Shown: positions 14,001-29,978 of the stretch, piece by piece | Numbering within the stretch: the stretch's first letter is position 1 | How the letters are laid out: each line of letters begins with the position of its first letter | Source of the DNA: Paralichthys olivaceus | Taxonomy: Eukaryota > Chordata > Actinopteri > Pleuronectiformes > Paralichthyidae | NCBI RefSeq assembly: GCF_024713975.1 | Contig: NC_091104.1 | Location: 9,815,580 to 9,879,579 of the forward strand | Length of the DNA: 64,000 bases | Direction of reading: 5' to 3' | Position numbers and translations under genes: made by a program | The notes under the pieces: generated by a model | What the model was told of the DNA's origin: nothing | The model's database searches: none | The model's input: only the letters and a program-made list of their open reading frames with translations

Positions 14001-17000
14001 CGAGTGTTTGTGTGTGCATGTGCTCCTGTGCACACGTATGTGTGTTCTTGTGTGCGTGTGTGTGTTTGTGCGTGCATGTGTGTGTGTTGTCTTCAAGGGA
14101 CCTTACAGTAACAGAAAGCTCCAGTTGTTTTCTTCAGATGTGGTTCATGCTCATAGTCAGAGCTGATGTTAGTCCCTGAAACCTGAACGATGCCTTTAAC
14201 GATACTTTCCTCTGAAAAATACACAAAACTCTTCAGTAAAATGTAATAAAAGAAGCTGAAACGTTAATCAATCATCAGACAAACAAGACGCTGAACAAAA
14301 TCTTAACCAGAATTAAAGAATAATAATCTAAAACTGGCAAGAATTCAATCAGATACCATTTGAGGAAAGGTTTCTAGGTGCTACAAGTAATCGATTTGTC
14401 TGGACTAATTAGCAACTATTGGGGATTAATAAAGGTTTTAAGATTTTTTTTTTTAAAGCAAAATGCATTTTTGCTGGTCCTATCTTACTGCAGTAACCTT
14501 AAACTTTGTTATTGTAATAATAAAATTATCTAAATATATCACTGTAGGATTTTCACTATTTTCTGACATTTTATTAACAAAGCAGTTGATGAGTAAATAA
14601 CGATTGATGCTAGTGGCCACTAGGGCTGAACAAGACATCAATAATTATCTCTATATTTTTTCACCAATAGCAGTATAACAAAGGTTCAATAAATATTGAG
14701 GAGGTATAACTTATTATAGATGGACCTCGAATTTGTAAAATGTTTTGCCTATAATCAAGTGTTTGTGAGTCTCAGCTCATATAGAACATTTTAAAATCAT
14801 CCATCGTTCATCCTTAGTTGCCGCTCTATAAAGAATTTGTAAACAAGATACAGAAAACCAGACGTTCAATTCCATGATTCATTCCTGGAAAGTCTAGAAG
14901 AAAATTATTTTAATACGAGCACCACTTAGATTGTTAGATGTGCTAATGAGTTTGTGTGATTTCAGATTTGGAACAAGATGCAAATATTCAGACTTTTATT
15001 TTTTTTCCCCCTTAAATTATTTGCCTTTTACGCCTGTTATGGCTCAACGCAGGTGTTATCTATTACAGCCGTCAGACATGCCTCTGCTGGCTACACATTG
15101 GTGCACGTGCCCCCAGACTCACTGAGGTAATCCATATGGGTTGTGTTTGTTTGCGTGTCCGGACGACCGGGAGGGATACATGGAAAATTCCATTTGCTGT
15201 TTTGTAAATTGGCCAGATTTTATTTTCTTCTGACAACTGGAAAATTGAGGATGGGGGTGAAGACACTGATGGTGATAGAGCAGACGAGAGGCCGTGGCAT
15301 AATGAGTTATTTATTAGGGGTCGTTAACCTCCCTTTCCTGGAGTTAAATGTCAGCAGTGTGTGGACGAGCAGGGGGTTGTTCTCTTTGTGGACGGTGTCG
15401 CACTGAAGTAGATTTACATTTGTCAGGAAATACAACTTTAACGCATTTTTTATGTGCACCATCTTTTCTCTGATTTGAAGTTAGCACTAGTGGCTGTCCT
15501 GCCGCAGGGAGCCTTTGGCAACACTGCCCCCATGTGGTTCAAACAGAAGAACTACATGCAATCCTCTGACCTGAGGGTCCTGAGGATTGTCTCTTCCTAA
15601 CACACATGTCAAGGCCATCCTGCAAAATTATATTTACGCTTTACTGACTTTTTTTAATCTCTCTTCGACTTAATTGTTTCCCATTGGCTTTAATCCTGTT
15701 ACGGGACATTACATTAACAAATTTGCCCAAAATGTTCCGCTGTCTCCCCCCCGCTCACTCCCCCCTTCTCCTCGTCCTCCTCTCTCTTTAATAACTTTTG
15801 ATCGGGCAATTCCTTCAGGTGTAATCCGCCCTCCTGGCCCCTCCCCTCTCTGACATCGCTCTTCTTTCTTAAAGGGACCACCTGGCTCTCAGCAGTCCCC
15901 CCACGCACAGCCCCCCCCACACAACCCAAGCAACCCCATGATGGGACCCCATGGCCAGGTAAGACACCAACACTTTCTCTCAAACACCCCTATCTCTTTC
16001 ATTCCCCCCAAATCCCCCTGCACACACTCACCACCCCGTCGCCCACACACAAGCTCTTTCTCTCTCCATTCACCACTCGCACACGTTCTTCTTATTTTTC
16101 TTCTTCTTCTCCTCCTACCCTGGAGCCCTGTTAGCTCTAGTTTTGTTCTGGCTAATTCCCTGTGGATGTCGGCCCCTCCAGTTGCCAGCTCCGTTATGAA
16201 AGCGGAGCAACCAGAGGTAGCAGGGCCTGCTCCTCTTCAAGGCCCAGAATCGGTTGTCCCTGTGTAGGATGAATAATTCACTCCGTGCCCCTCCCCCAGA
16301 GCAGCTTGTGTGTGTATGTGAATAAATGTGTGTGTGTGTGTGTGTGTGGCAAGGGGGTTGCACACTTTTCTGCTCCTCTACTCTTAACACACATGCACAC
16401 GCACAATCACACACAGCTCCCTCCCCTCTGCTTACTTGTTTTAGCACCTTATAAATAAAATAGGGGACAGGCGATGGGGACACGTCACATATACATACAA
16501 AAACACATGGGCACACACATGTACGGACAGTTAACACACACACACACATACAGGATGGTCAGTGTTTTGGGTCACTCCACCTGATAAAAGCATTTTCAGG
16601 GAATTCACCATTTAAAGGGAAACTTCATCAGCGTCAGAAGAGTAGCTACGGGTGCCACTGTGGAGGCGAAGCCAGTGTTTTGGCAGCGCAGAGCTTCATT
16701 CTTGTGGTTTCTGGTTTCTGTCTTGTGTGCGAGAGAGTGCGAACATGCTTCCTCTAAGGTTTTTGAACGGTGTTGTCAGAGTGAGGTGTCTCTAACTACA
16801 CCGGGCCGACCACAAGCCGAATCAGCTTACACCACAGCGACACACACACACACGCTGACCAGCACGAATCCTTGCTTTGCGTGTACCAAGAGAAAACAGA
16901 TTCTGGCTCAGGTACATTTTCTCATGTTTTCAGGCTGATGTGATGAATTTGATCTTTCAATGTCATCCTCCATCCTCCAGCCACACCGTGTTCATTTGTT

Positions 17001-20000
17001 TGTCCTCAGTGCTGCCTCCTGTTCGAGTGCTCATGGATTTATCAATAATGAAAATGTCGTTTTCTCTCTGCCTTTCTTTTCCCCTCCCTCAACTGCCTTT
17101 TTTTCCCTCCTTCCTCCATTTCTCTTTTCAGCCTTTCATGTCACCGCGGTATCCAGGTGGACCGCGCCCCTCACTCCGAATGCCAAATCAGGTACTGAAC
17201 TGGATTGTGACTCTGTTTACTCACGTTTGTGCTGAACGTCCTAGTTAACAGGATTGTGGCAGAATGTTAATTTTTCTACCACGTCTCTTCGCAGCCTCCT
17301 GGGGGAATCCCTGGATCTCAGCCACTCCTGCCAAACAGTTTGGACCCAACAAGACCGCAAGGTACGACTGGGGCCGATGTCGTAGTCACAGGCCTGAGTT
17401 AGGACGCCATATAATGAAATATATTTGTTCTGTGTAGTAGACAAAATGTTTGTAACTGACTCTGTTAGGAATGTGAGTAGTAATAATATTTTCGACAGAT
17501 AAATTCCAACACATAGCAAATAATTTCACAACAAGTGAATATTCATTAATGAACTTGAGCCGTACACTCCAGTCAACAAACTCTGGGTTGTTACTGGACT
17601 GAATACTGGTGTGTGTCTGTGTGTGTGTCTGTGTGTGTCTGTGTGTGTGTGTCTGTGTGTGTCTGTGTGTGTGTGAGGCTCAGGAAGGGCTCTGTGGTGA
17701 TATTAACTGCAGAAGCCCAAGGGTTAAAGTAATTGGATTAGGACGGAGTATTGTCTGTGGCTCGTCTTAATTCCTGTTTCTGAGAGACGAGACATGTGTG
17801 TATATACATGGGCACAGGAGTGTGTGTGTGTGTCGCAGTGTGTGTGTGTTTGACTCTTTCTCATCTGTTTCTCTAGGACATCCTAACATGGGTGGACCAA
17901 TGAGAATGAACCCTCCTCGAGGAATGGCCATGGGCCCACAGGTATGATGACACACACCAACTTTTCAAAATTGGTCCTAGTTTGATTCTTTGTTAGTTGC
18001 AGCCTGTGAATTATATTGTGGTTACCCAAACCAACTTGAACCCTTTTTAAACTACACACGTCTGTTATAGTGGAAAAGAAGCAGTCACCACATGTTAGAG
18101 ATAGTGAAACAAACTCAATGCAGCTTATATTAACTGCTACTGGGTCGGGTTTGAACACAAACCCTGTTGGGTTCAGGTCGGGCTCAGTTAGTTTTCTCTA
18201 AGGAAACAGAAACTCTATTGTGGACACATAACTACAGAATGTGGCACAATAAGATCAAATTTAGAATCAATCTCAATTAAATAACCAAAGATCACAGAAA
18301 TAAGAATCTTGTTAAGAAAAGAAAAGAAAAGTAAAACATCTTCCCATGTTCTTACCGTGTTTCTCATGTCTTGTCTTACAGAACTATGGAGGCATGAGAC
18401 CTCCTCCCAACTCTATGGGCGGTCCAATGCCAGGAATGAACATGTAAGTTACAACACTAAAACTCTAAAACTAAACTCTTTTTTCAGTGTATTTTAAAAG
18501 AGTAATTCATTTTTTATTTCTCTTCCACCCCTTCCTGTCTTCCGTCTCCTGTCTTCTTTTCCCTCAGGGGTCCCGGGGGTAGAGGGCCTTGGCCAGGACC
18601 TAACGCGAACTCAGTGAGTCTGAATCCTGTTCAGTAAATCAGACAAATTCAAGCTTTTTTCAACCATGTTTTTACCAGAGGTTTTAATTTGTTGTGTTGT
18701 TACACAGATATTAGAAAAGGTTTTGGAGATGGGTACTTGTGCTCATTGTTTCTTGTAAGATATTCAAAGGGATATTCAATAGACAAAAGTACAAACTTTC
18801 TCAAACAATTGTAACTTACATTTTTAAGCTTCAGGAAAGAAATGTAACAGGTTTCGTGTCCTCTGACCCTCAGTTCTGATTTTCTGTTTCCTGTCCCCTG
18901 CAGATAGCGTACTCCTCCTCATCTCCAGGAAACTATGTGGTGAGTTTAAAATCCATCAAACCAGTGTAGTAAAAAGTGATGTCATTGTACAGATGAAGAT
19001 GTTCTGATCAGTGTCATTCTGACATCCAACATTGATTGATTCACAGGGTCCTCCAGGAGGAGGAGGTCCGCCAGGAACTCCCATCATGCCCAGCCCAGGT
19101 GGTGCGTCACCTAACTATGTCCCCAGCACTAACACTTGTCTTACAAAACAAGACATCACCTCCTTTTTTCTCTTTTTCCCTGACTAAACAAGCATGACGT
19201 TGTCCCCTGTCTCCCACCAAATCACTTTTCATCTTTCATGTCAACATTCAGCATCATCTCTCTGAAGTCAACAACTGAAGTTTTTATTCTGATTTTATTT
19301 TTTTAGATTCAACCAACTCCAGTGAAAACATCTATACAATGATGAATCCAATCGGACCAGGAGGCAACAGACCCAACGTGAGTCTTACATGTGTTAATAG
19401 TTCATTTGACAAAAAGCTCCTGAAAGTTATTCTGTAGCTTTTACTTTTTAAGCCTAGTATATACTTGCCGTTCACATCCTTGCAATCGATGGCACGTTCA
19501 AGAAATGGAGTCATTCCTGCTGGCGTGTGAGGGAGACTTCGGAAACCGTTGGTAAAGATGAGCAATTCTTCAGAAAACTATGGAAAACCTCTGCGACTGA
19601 TTTGTCAAGGCAAAGAAGTGCACACAAGCTGGAAGCGGTGATCCTGGAGGAAACAGGCAGGAGCCAAACAGTTGTGTTGTGTTGCGTCTCCGTCTTTGCC
19701 TTCTTCCAGTGGGTTTGTTCTTGTAAGAGAAGACTGCAACAGGGTACTGCAACTCAAGCAAGAGTATGAAAGGGAAAGATGTTGCGTTAAAGTCACAGTT
19801 GTTGAATCCGTCAAGCATAACTGCAGTTTCAGATAAAATAATAGATGTTAATGTCATTTACAATTAATCCAGCTCAAATACGCTTTAAACCACGTCATCA
19901 GAAACAAGTACGATTCAGCATTAGAGTAACATAACTCCGCCACAAAGCTCCGTAAGAATCGACTGGAATCGAACCTTTAAAATAAAACTAAACAATCTCT

Positions 20001-22227
20001 TCATTCCGAGCTACAAAGGTCACAATCATTTACACGTGTTCTACGTCTTTTTGACAGTTCCCTATGGGACCTGGGCCTGACGGACCAATGGGAGCTATGG
20101 GAGCCATGGAGCCACACCACATGAACGGATCACTAGGTGGGTTTTACACACAGTGACTTTTCAAATCACTCACAGATTTTAGCTGAAACGTTGAACAGTT
20201 GAACAACTTCTCTCCTCCACGTCCTCAGGGTCTGGGGATATGGATGGGTTGCCAAAGGTGAGTCAAAATCTCTTAACTTCTCCTATTTGCTTGAATAATA
20301 ATGTATCATGTCTTTTCAACACCTCACTTGTGCACATGTAAGAATTGTTTCTATCGTCTCTCTCTGCAGAGCTCTCCTAATAACATGGGGGGCATGAACA
20401 ACCCTCCTGGAACGCCGAGAGATGACGGCGAAATGGGCGGGAACTTCTTGAACCCATTCCAAAGCGAAAGTGTAAGTAGAGCGAGTGAATGGCATCTCAC
20501 GACCCTTAACAGTTATCCTTGACGCCCTGACATAAACCAGTGGAAGAATGCAAGCAGAGGGTTCACCTGAGTTTGTCAGTAATGATATTTGTCTGGTAAA
20601 GTTTTTTTTCTTGTCACTGTTTTTTGTTTTACGCTGATTAGTCTCAGTGGTAGTGGTCATGATTAATATTGAAATAAGAAGTCGGCAGTTAAGGTTTTTA
20701 CCAAAGTTAATTCTTCACTGGAAAAACATTCCAAACCCAACAAGGCCAATTTAAAAAAAGAAAAACCTGACAAAGTAGAATAAGAAAATGCCAAATGAAG
20801 ATGTGGTCCCCATAAGTTTAAATAGAGAGCGTAGCAGCATGAAGCAGCAGTCAACAGGTAACCGCAGTGAAACAAAGAACAGCAACGCGTGATATTTGTC
20901 CTGCACAGTTCACACTCGCCATCTTGCATCAAAACATTTTATTACTGTGATGATTACGACCCATCGCATGATTAGAGCTGATTTCATGTGCAGTCAGATC
21001 CACTCAGAACCAGAGACTCATGGTGCAGCAGGAAGAACCAAATATCTGTGGGTCACGTCGCCTGTAGTTTTAAGTACTGCTTGTTCCTGGCACAGTCTTC
21101 TTACTGCCTGGGACACAGCACTGTGAATTAAAAATGCAAAACTTAAACAGTCGTTAAAAACAGGGCTGTAAAAAACACCTGATGTTCTGCTTGCATTACA
21201 GCCGCTTACTTATCACTTAGAAATCCTTCTGTACCCTCTGTATCAGTGATGTGATTATGGTTGATGTACTCCTCAGTGAAGATACCGGTTCTATATAATT
21301 TGCTGATTATATCTTAGAGTGAATAAGGATTCTATTTGTCTGGAGCACAGCAGGTGGAGGGTGGTACTGTTCCCTGGATAGAATTGTGACTGTCTCTAAC
21401 CCTCGGCCTGCAGAGCCACAGGGTGCTCAGGCTGGAATTATGTCTGAGCCCTAATACCCTCATTCAGCTAATGAGCAGTAGGACTGGGTATCGTTTCAAA
21501 TAGAGTCTGACCGAGGTGGTGTTTTAGGGCCTGATACTGATTTGATGGTCGTTATCAAACTCTAATGACAAAGAAATCTAATTGAGACATGAGATTTCAC
21601 AGTTGACCATAAACCTTTAACTATTAATGAGAAGAAAATACAAATACAACCAGATTTAAAGACAAATTAAAATACACATCTTTTCTGTGTTTTTTATTCT
21701 GTAAAATAATACTCGTCATAGTGACGTCTTTCATATTTCTGTGAAAGGTTCATATTGTCGGTCGGCTCTAGTTTTAATGTTAATGTGAATTAGACCAAAT
21801 GCCAGTGAGTGTTGATCACAATAACTAAGCTGCATTTCTTCCATTTCAATTTCGGAACAAAATATGTCAAATTATAATTTAAATCAGTAAATATACTGTT
21901 CAAAAAGAAGTGAACAACAATCTAAATGTACAGTTTCAACCTGTGGTGCTTTAATTGACATTTGGACACATTTAAATTTGTGTCAAACAGTCCAGAGGTC
22001 AGATACCCAGCTCCTCAGAGATTGAATTATTGCATCGTTGATCATTGGAGTCTCTATCAGAGAAGGTTAGAACCTAAGTCTGTGCCTCCTCCAGCTGTGC
22101 AGGGCTGGGTTTGAGCGCCCTCTGGTGTTTGAATGTTGTCAGTGACATATCCACTCATCTGTGCCCTCCTCCCCCTTCCCCCTCTCTCTCGTTTCAGTAT
22201 TCACCCAACATGACGATGAGTGTGTGA
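1920..22227 (+). CDS. ssbp4: Single-stranded DNA-binding protein 4 (SSBP/LDB1-interacting), 5' exons missing
   Basis: Fifteen coding exons carry about 318 residues: 1920-2004, 12448-12537, 15875-15958, 17132-17191, 17295-17361, 17877-17941, 18382-18443, 18568-18613, 18904-18939, 19047-19098, 19307-19377, 20058-20136, 20229-20257, 20370-20471 and 22198-22227. The first exon begins inside a Cys codon and reads [20 protein letters not shown], the end of the conserved LisH/LUFS region. The rest is the long Pro/Gly/Met-rich tail ([43 protein letters not shown]), ending YSPNMTMSV and TGA. The exons encoding roughly the first 70 residues lie upstream of the window. In this family the N-terminus binds LDB1/CLIM and stabilises nuclear LIM-homeodomain enhancer complexes. 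The paralogue call (SSBP4 rather than SSBP2 or SSBP3) rests mainly on ell lying downstream, as in human 19p13. The family assignment is near certain. Confidence 0.93.
4069..4950. mobile_element. hAT-like non-autonomous DNA transposon relic (882 bp)
   Basis: The left end starts CAGGGGCGGACTGG. The reverse complement of the right end starts CAGTGGTGGACATC, with the first 11 bases agreeing at 9. Flanks are 8 bp, tttccagg (4061-4068) and ctaccagg (4951-4958), 6 of 8 identical, as expected of a decayed 8-bp hAT target-site duplication. No transposase reading frame is present. The GGGGCGGACTGG terminus is familiar from fish repeats. Confidence 0.6.
5755..5826. repeat. (GT)n microsatellite
   Basis: An uninterrupted GT tract of about 72 bp in an ssbp4 intron. 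Confidence 0.97.
6506..6560 (+). mobile_element. Single end of the same MITE family
   Basis: AAAGGTTCAGTGTGTAGAA is nearly identical to the left end of the element at 47159. No matching right end was found nearby, so this is a fragment. Confidence 0.5.
7259..7336. repeat. (CA)n microsatellite
   Basis: A CA tract of about 78 bp in an ssbp4 intron. Confidence 0.97.
8155..8655. mobile_element. Inverted-repeat element (MITE-like, about 500 bp)
   Basis: The left end (from 8157: CAGACATGCACTCCGGACAT) resembles the reverse complement of the right end (to about 8652: CAGATGCACTGCACTCGGGA). A second inverted match lies inside, near 8250 (GAAAATGTCTGGAGC against CTCCGGACATTTTC). There is no coding capacity. 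The boundaries are approximate. Confidence 0.5.
10025..10158. repeat. (CT)n-rich polypyrimidine tract
   Basis: A CT dinucleotide run with interruptions (TGTTTC, CCCTCC) in an ssbp4 intron. It is a possible triplex-forming mirror repeat. Confidence 0.9.
10931..11028. repeat. Compound (GT)n / (GTCT)n microsatellite
   Basis: GT runs interspersed with TGTCTGTCTG blocks. The block is itself duplicated about 42 bp apart. Confidence 0.93.
12538..15874 (+). other. ssbp4 intron
   Basis: Lies between a GTAAGA donor and an AAAG acceptor. No exon was recognised. It has CA/GT-rich patches around 13520-13600 and 14000-14090. The stretch 14930-15400 has balanced composition and few simple repeats, but I cannot identify it. 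Confidence 0.65.
17610..17674. repeat. Interrupted (GT)n with regular CT interruptions
   Basis: GT runs with recurrent TCTGTG interruptions in the ssbp4 intron between 17362 and 17876. Confidence 0.85.
20472..22197 (+). other. Last ssbp4 intron
   Basis: Separates the exon ending in FQSES from the final ten-codon exon. The donor is GTAAGT and the acceptor follows a long C/T tract at about 22165-22197. I see nothing else in it. Confidence 0.7.
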
Positions 22228-24357
22228 TTTTATTTTTATTTTTTTTGTATTTTTGTTTAATCCTCCCCACCCCCTATTTTTTTTCTTCAATTCAATCCTT
22301 ACATCACATCGGATTGGACCACCGTCTCTCACACACACACACATACACACACACATATACACACACACACACACCCTTTGCCCCTTCCTCCTCTCCGCCA
22401 ACACGGGATCCGCTATTCTCCCCTTCCTTTCCCCCCGCCCCCCCCCAACCCTCTCACTCGGGAACTCTATGGCCACACAGCCTTCCGGGACAGCCCTCGA
22501 GCATGCTGGGACTCTAATTAAGACGGGCCCTCCCGGAGCATGCAAGATGGCCGGCGGTCTGAACAGGAAGCAGTCACAGAGCCACAGGAAGAGCCTGCAT
22601 TCTGACTCCGGCCCTGGCCTCCCTGGCTTCCTGTCAGGGTCTAGACAATGAGCGAGGGATGGAGGACAAGTGCAGAGAGCGAGAGAAAAGAGGGAGAGAG
22701 GAGACTGGACAGAACAGCCCTCCCCCCGGGGACAAAGTCTCTTTGCAGCCACCTGGAAGCTTCTCAACTACGACTTTGGACTTTTTAAAGATTTTTGTCG
22801 TCTTTTTTTTTCGTTGTTTCTGTTCCCGACAGATTCAGTGGAGGGTCGGACTAAACAACCCCTTTGCCCCACACATCGTTCACCGTGTGTACATTTTTAA
22901 CAGAGGTGTCGTGATGATCGGTGAACTCTTTAATTTTTTTCTCCATTTTTTTTTTTTTTTTTTTTGTGTATGTATTGTATCATTGTTGTTTTTATTATTG
23001 TATTATTGTTATTAATGATATTGGTATGATCATTTTAAGATTAGGTTCTAATTCCTGTCGTTTCTAAGGGCACATGATTTTGATGAAGTCAGTTCATGTG
23101 CACACAAAATCTGAACCTATCCGCTGTGTAACACTGCCCCCTGCAGGTAAGATTTGATCCATCATGGTACTGATCAGGCCTGTTTTTTAAAATGTTTTTC
23201 ACAGGTTTCTTTAAAATCGCTAAATTGTGAACTTGCTCAGTAACTCACACCAGAAGAAGTGGCTCCTCTTTTTTTAGTAGCTTCCATGCAGTGAAATGCA
23301 CAGCTCTATTTATTTATGTACTTAATTTGTCGTATAAAATCATTGTTACTTTTTCTTTTGAAGTGTTATCCCTGGTCTTTTATTAACTGCAGAACTAGTA
23401 GCAACCGTGTAAATATGCAGATCCTCTCTTTATCTCCAGCTCACGTCATCAGACCCGTCTCTCCGAGCCCTAAAGGTGCTGAATCACAAGTGTCGACCTT
23501 TTGTGTTTCGTTTTTTTTTTTTTTTTTTTTTAAACCCCCCCACTCATGCTGCTTCCACTAACGCTGCCCACTTCGGTCACCGCTCACTCCGGTGTGAACG
23601 TACGCTGCATTTTATCGTCTCTCTGCTGACTTGTAGTGAACACTCGGATTGTTTTTCATTTGCCGATGAGTCCTGAACACACTGTGATGTATGTCTGTGC
23701 TTTTTGGGGAAATTTGCTTTCACACACACACAATCACACCAGTCGTGTAGCTTGCAGACGTTTTGTTCTCATTCATGCGGTGCTTCCTCTTTGCGGTCGC
23801 TCCTGGTAAAAGGACTTCTGACTCGTTGCTGGTCGGATCCTTGGGTGTTTTGATTTTTACTGTCGGAGTAAAGCAGGCTGTAACGAGTGGCCTCCCTCCC
23901 TTCACTCATCTCGGCCCCCCTGTCCTTTTTCCTCTTCTCTCACCTTTCCAGCGGGCCAGCGTCAACACACCCAGCCACACTTCACCCCTCTCTAATTTCA
24001 TTTGTACAACTCTTCATCTTTTCGAGTTGAGTTTCTTTTTGTAAATACTGTAAAATGCATTTTGATATCATTGACATGTTTTGATATTTCAGATCACAAC
24101 TTAACAGTGGATCAGAAAACTCGCTGATTCGGGGCAACTTGTGTGTATTTGTTCAGAGATGGTTGTGTCTTTTACTCAGAAATAATATGAATGATGAGAA
24201 ACTGGAGCTGCTATAGACTATTATGCTATTTCACCTCATCACAGACAGAAACCTGGGGCTTTACTGTGCATCCGAGCTGTAGCGTCATGGGGGTGTAAGA
24301 GGACGAGGGAGGAAGATTTTTGTAGTCAAGCGTGTTTGAACTTTTCGCTAACTCGCT

Positions 24358-24358
24358 G

Positions 24359-24434
<76 letters not shown>
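24358..24434. repeat. (CA)n microsatellite in the ssbp4 3' UTR
   Basis: A CA tract of about 76 bp, transcribed as CA on the sense strand if the 3' UTR extends past it. Confidence 0.95.
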
Positions 24435-24436
<2 letters not shown>

Positions 24437-24618
24437 CTTTTAACTCCCCTGCCTCTGTTTTTTTGGAAACTGGTTTTGTTTGTGGCTGCAAAGAAAAACC
24501 ACACATTTGACAGAACAGAGTAAAACAGGTGAATCTTTAGGAAATGAAACTTGTCCCTTCTTTGCCTCCGACGCACTGCATCTCAGCTTTTACCCTTTCA
24601 ACACAACCGAACGCAGGG

Positions 24619-24653
24619 CACACACACACAAACACAGGACACACACAAACACA

Positions 24654-24703
<50 letters not shown>
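24619..24703. repeat. (CA)n with ACACAGGAC units, ssbp4 3' UTR
   Basis: Two AACACAGGACACACAC units are followed by a pure CA run and a further CACAGGACAC. Confidence 0.92.
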
Positions 24704-24706
<3 letters not shown>

Positions 24707-25450
24707 ACACTGGCTCTCAATCCAACACACCAGGGACCAGAGTACAGACTTTACTATGAAGGATTTTTTTTAATCTATTTAAAAATGGGGTGGGAGAAAT
24801 GTTCAGGAAAGTAAAGAGGAGAAAGAAAAAAAATAATGGACAGATTTGTTGCGAAGAAGAGGTAGAGAGGGAGCGGGAACAGACGTTTCCTCCCTGTACT
24901 TTGAAATACTGTTGTATAAAATGCAGTCAAACTTCTCTCTATCTTTCTGTCCTGTAAGTAAAGCTGTCACAACGTTGATCATTTCTGTATTTCTATTGTG
25001 CTGATGTATAATACTGTAACATTCAGGGGGAGGGAGGGTTACCAGAGGATGTTTTTGGGGTGCGGGAGTAAAAGATTTTTCTGTTCAGTTCCTCTCTTTT
25101 TTTTTTCTTTTTTTTTTTTCCTCTTGATGACAAAGCAGTATTGAATATGAGGCAGTCTGTCCTTGGGGAGTTGCTTTGTATCTCATGTTAGGGTAGTTTC
25201 AGATCCTAAATGTCTCGTGTAGTAAAATAAGAGGTTCCTTCTTCGTATGTTTCTTTATATTGTAAAGTTTCTTTAGATTAAAAAAATGTTGCTTATTGGA
25301 AAAAAGGTGGGAAAACTGCATTGATAATAAATGTATTTTTTTTTTTTTTTGGTTTTGTTTAATTTTCATCAAGTTGTCAGTCGTTTTTGCCTGTGTCCCC
25401 CTTGTTGTAGATACATATTAAAAACAAATAAAATGACTTCACTCCTTTTG

Positions 25451-26254
25451 CCATGAACAGAAGCTTCTTTAAATCTGCATTTATAGATTGATTTCCACTA
25501 AATCTTTCCTCAGTTTTTTTTGTTTTGCTGTTCATCTTGGTGCGGAAAGTGCAGAAAAATTGAAATGAACCCACGTTATGAATGGAAAAACATGATTTAT
25601 GGATCAAAAGATGACAAGGGAGGGAAGTATTTATGAAATCTGGGTTTGTTCCATTTCAGATACCTAAAAATTATGAAATTAATAAATCTAAAAAATAAAT
25701 CCCTTTTGAATGGTTCTCAATTCATAGACCTGAGAAGAGGACTGACGAGTAATCATATTTTAGACAAAATATTTTTTTTTTACCCTCAATTTCTCAGATT
25801 TTATGCTGTTAAAATGTGTCATCAGTCACATGAGAAAAAAGCTCAATATGAAAATATCTGCTGTATTAAAACTTCATTAGTATTTTATTGTACTAATTCT
25901 ATAATTGTTAAATATATTAAAGCAAGTAAACCCCATAACAAGCTTTTGTGCACAGCCTGAAAAAGGCATTTATATCCCAAATCCTACAGATGGACATCAT
26001 TTACAAGAATGAGGAAAAAAAACTTAAAATATTCTTTTACTATGATACAAAAAACTAAACTGGCAAATACTCACACTAAGTTATTTACAGTGTACTGTGT
26101 TGTTGACATATTCCTGAAAATGATCTTCATTACGAACTCTAACTTGAAAAATGAAAGTGATTTATCCTTGAGCTGTGGCGACTGATGAATGGGAAGATGA
26201 ATGTGGAAGAATCTCATCACAGAGGGATGAAGATGTCTCCAGCAGGAACAAGTC
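25451..26254 (-). other. Intergenic / ankrd34 3' UTR
   Basis: This is AT-rich sequence between two convergent genes. A minus-strand AATAAA (read as TTTATT on the + strand) at 25884-25889 is a possible polyadenylation signal for the ankyrin gene. Nothing else is recognised; the short + strand ORF over 25646-25960 is AT-rich and has no family resemblance. Confidence 0.45.
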
Positions 26255-29122
<2,868 letters not shown>

Positions 29123-29944
29123 CGCCTGGAGAGAAACACTTATGTTTGAATACTCCAATTTCACTTTACTACATATTTTACCAACTATTTCTCTTAAAAT
29201 CTGGTCTTTATAGCGCAGTGATACTAATGTTAGCTCAATATTACTCTTTTTTTAGTGTTTATAATTATATTTCTCAATGACCTATTTCATTTTTTTATGT
29301 TATTTCTTCACTAAATTGGCTTTTTCCACACACAAAAATAAAATCTCCTGACAAGAATATATCAAATGAAAGTATGAAACTAAGTAGTAAATTAAATGTA
29401 AGTAAAATTAAATAGTACTTTCTGTCAGATGACTTATTCAAACTGTCACAAATTGTTCTTCATGATAAAAGTCTAAGACTAAGCTGGAAACAGGCATCAA
29501 TCATATTGAGCCAATGTAGATTCAATGAATCACATCTGCTTTAAAAATCAACGTAGACATGACACAAGCAATCTACAGAGTGACATATGGACAGACACCC
29601 AAAGCAAATCTTAAACTTACCTCGATTTATTTAAATTGTTGCAGAAAGAAATTATTTGTATTCCAGCATTTCCTCGACCCATTGAAAAGTTCTCGTCCTC
29701 ATGCTGCTGACCTGCGAGGACACTAACTTTCATCCGCTGCCTCAGTCTGTGACTCGTCTGTCCTGATCTGTCCTGATCTGTCCTCTCTGTACCTGCTGGG
29801 CGGAGAGCGGAGGCTCGTCCCGCAGAGAGTGTTCAAAACGGTTTCCAGTCCAAAATGTCAACTGCACTACAAAGACCCACCGGCCCTTTGATATTTGTCA
29901 GCTTTGAAACAGGCCTCATCTGCCTGGTGGCCAACGTCTGCGCT

Positions 29945-29945
<1 letters not shown>

Positions 29946-29976
<31 letters not shown>
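29946..29976. repeat. (CA)n microsatellite
   Basis: A short CA tract between ankrd34 and ell. Confidence 0.9.

Positions 29977-29978
<2 letters not shown>

Larger units (their letters stand above)
22228..25450 (+). other. ssbp4: ssbp4 3' untranslated region
   Basis: No convincing ORF follows the ssbp4 stop for about 3 kb. The stretch is rich in T runs and (CA)n tracts. AATAAA signals occur at 25326-25331 and 25427-25432; either could end the transcript, since both are followed by T-rich sequence. The end is inferred, not observed. Confidence 0.6.

Noticed and set aside
22201..22767. 188-codon ORF on the minus strand opposite the ssbp4 3' UTR
   Set aside because: It runs through CA/GT and G/C-rich sequence, has low-complexity composition and resembles no family. 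It lies over the ssbp4 stop codon and UTR.
25646..25960. 104-codon AT-rich ORF between ssbp4 and ankrd34
   Set aside because: There is no homology, codon use matches AT-rich spacer and no promoter or splice context is seen.
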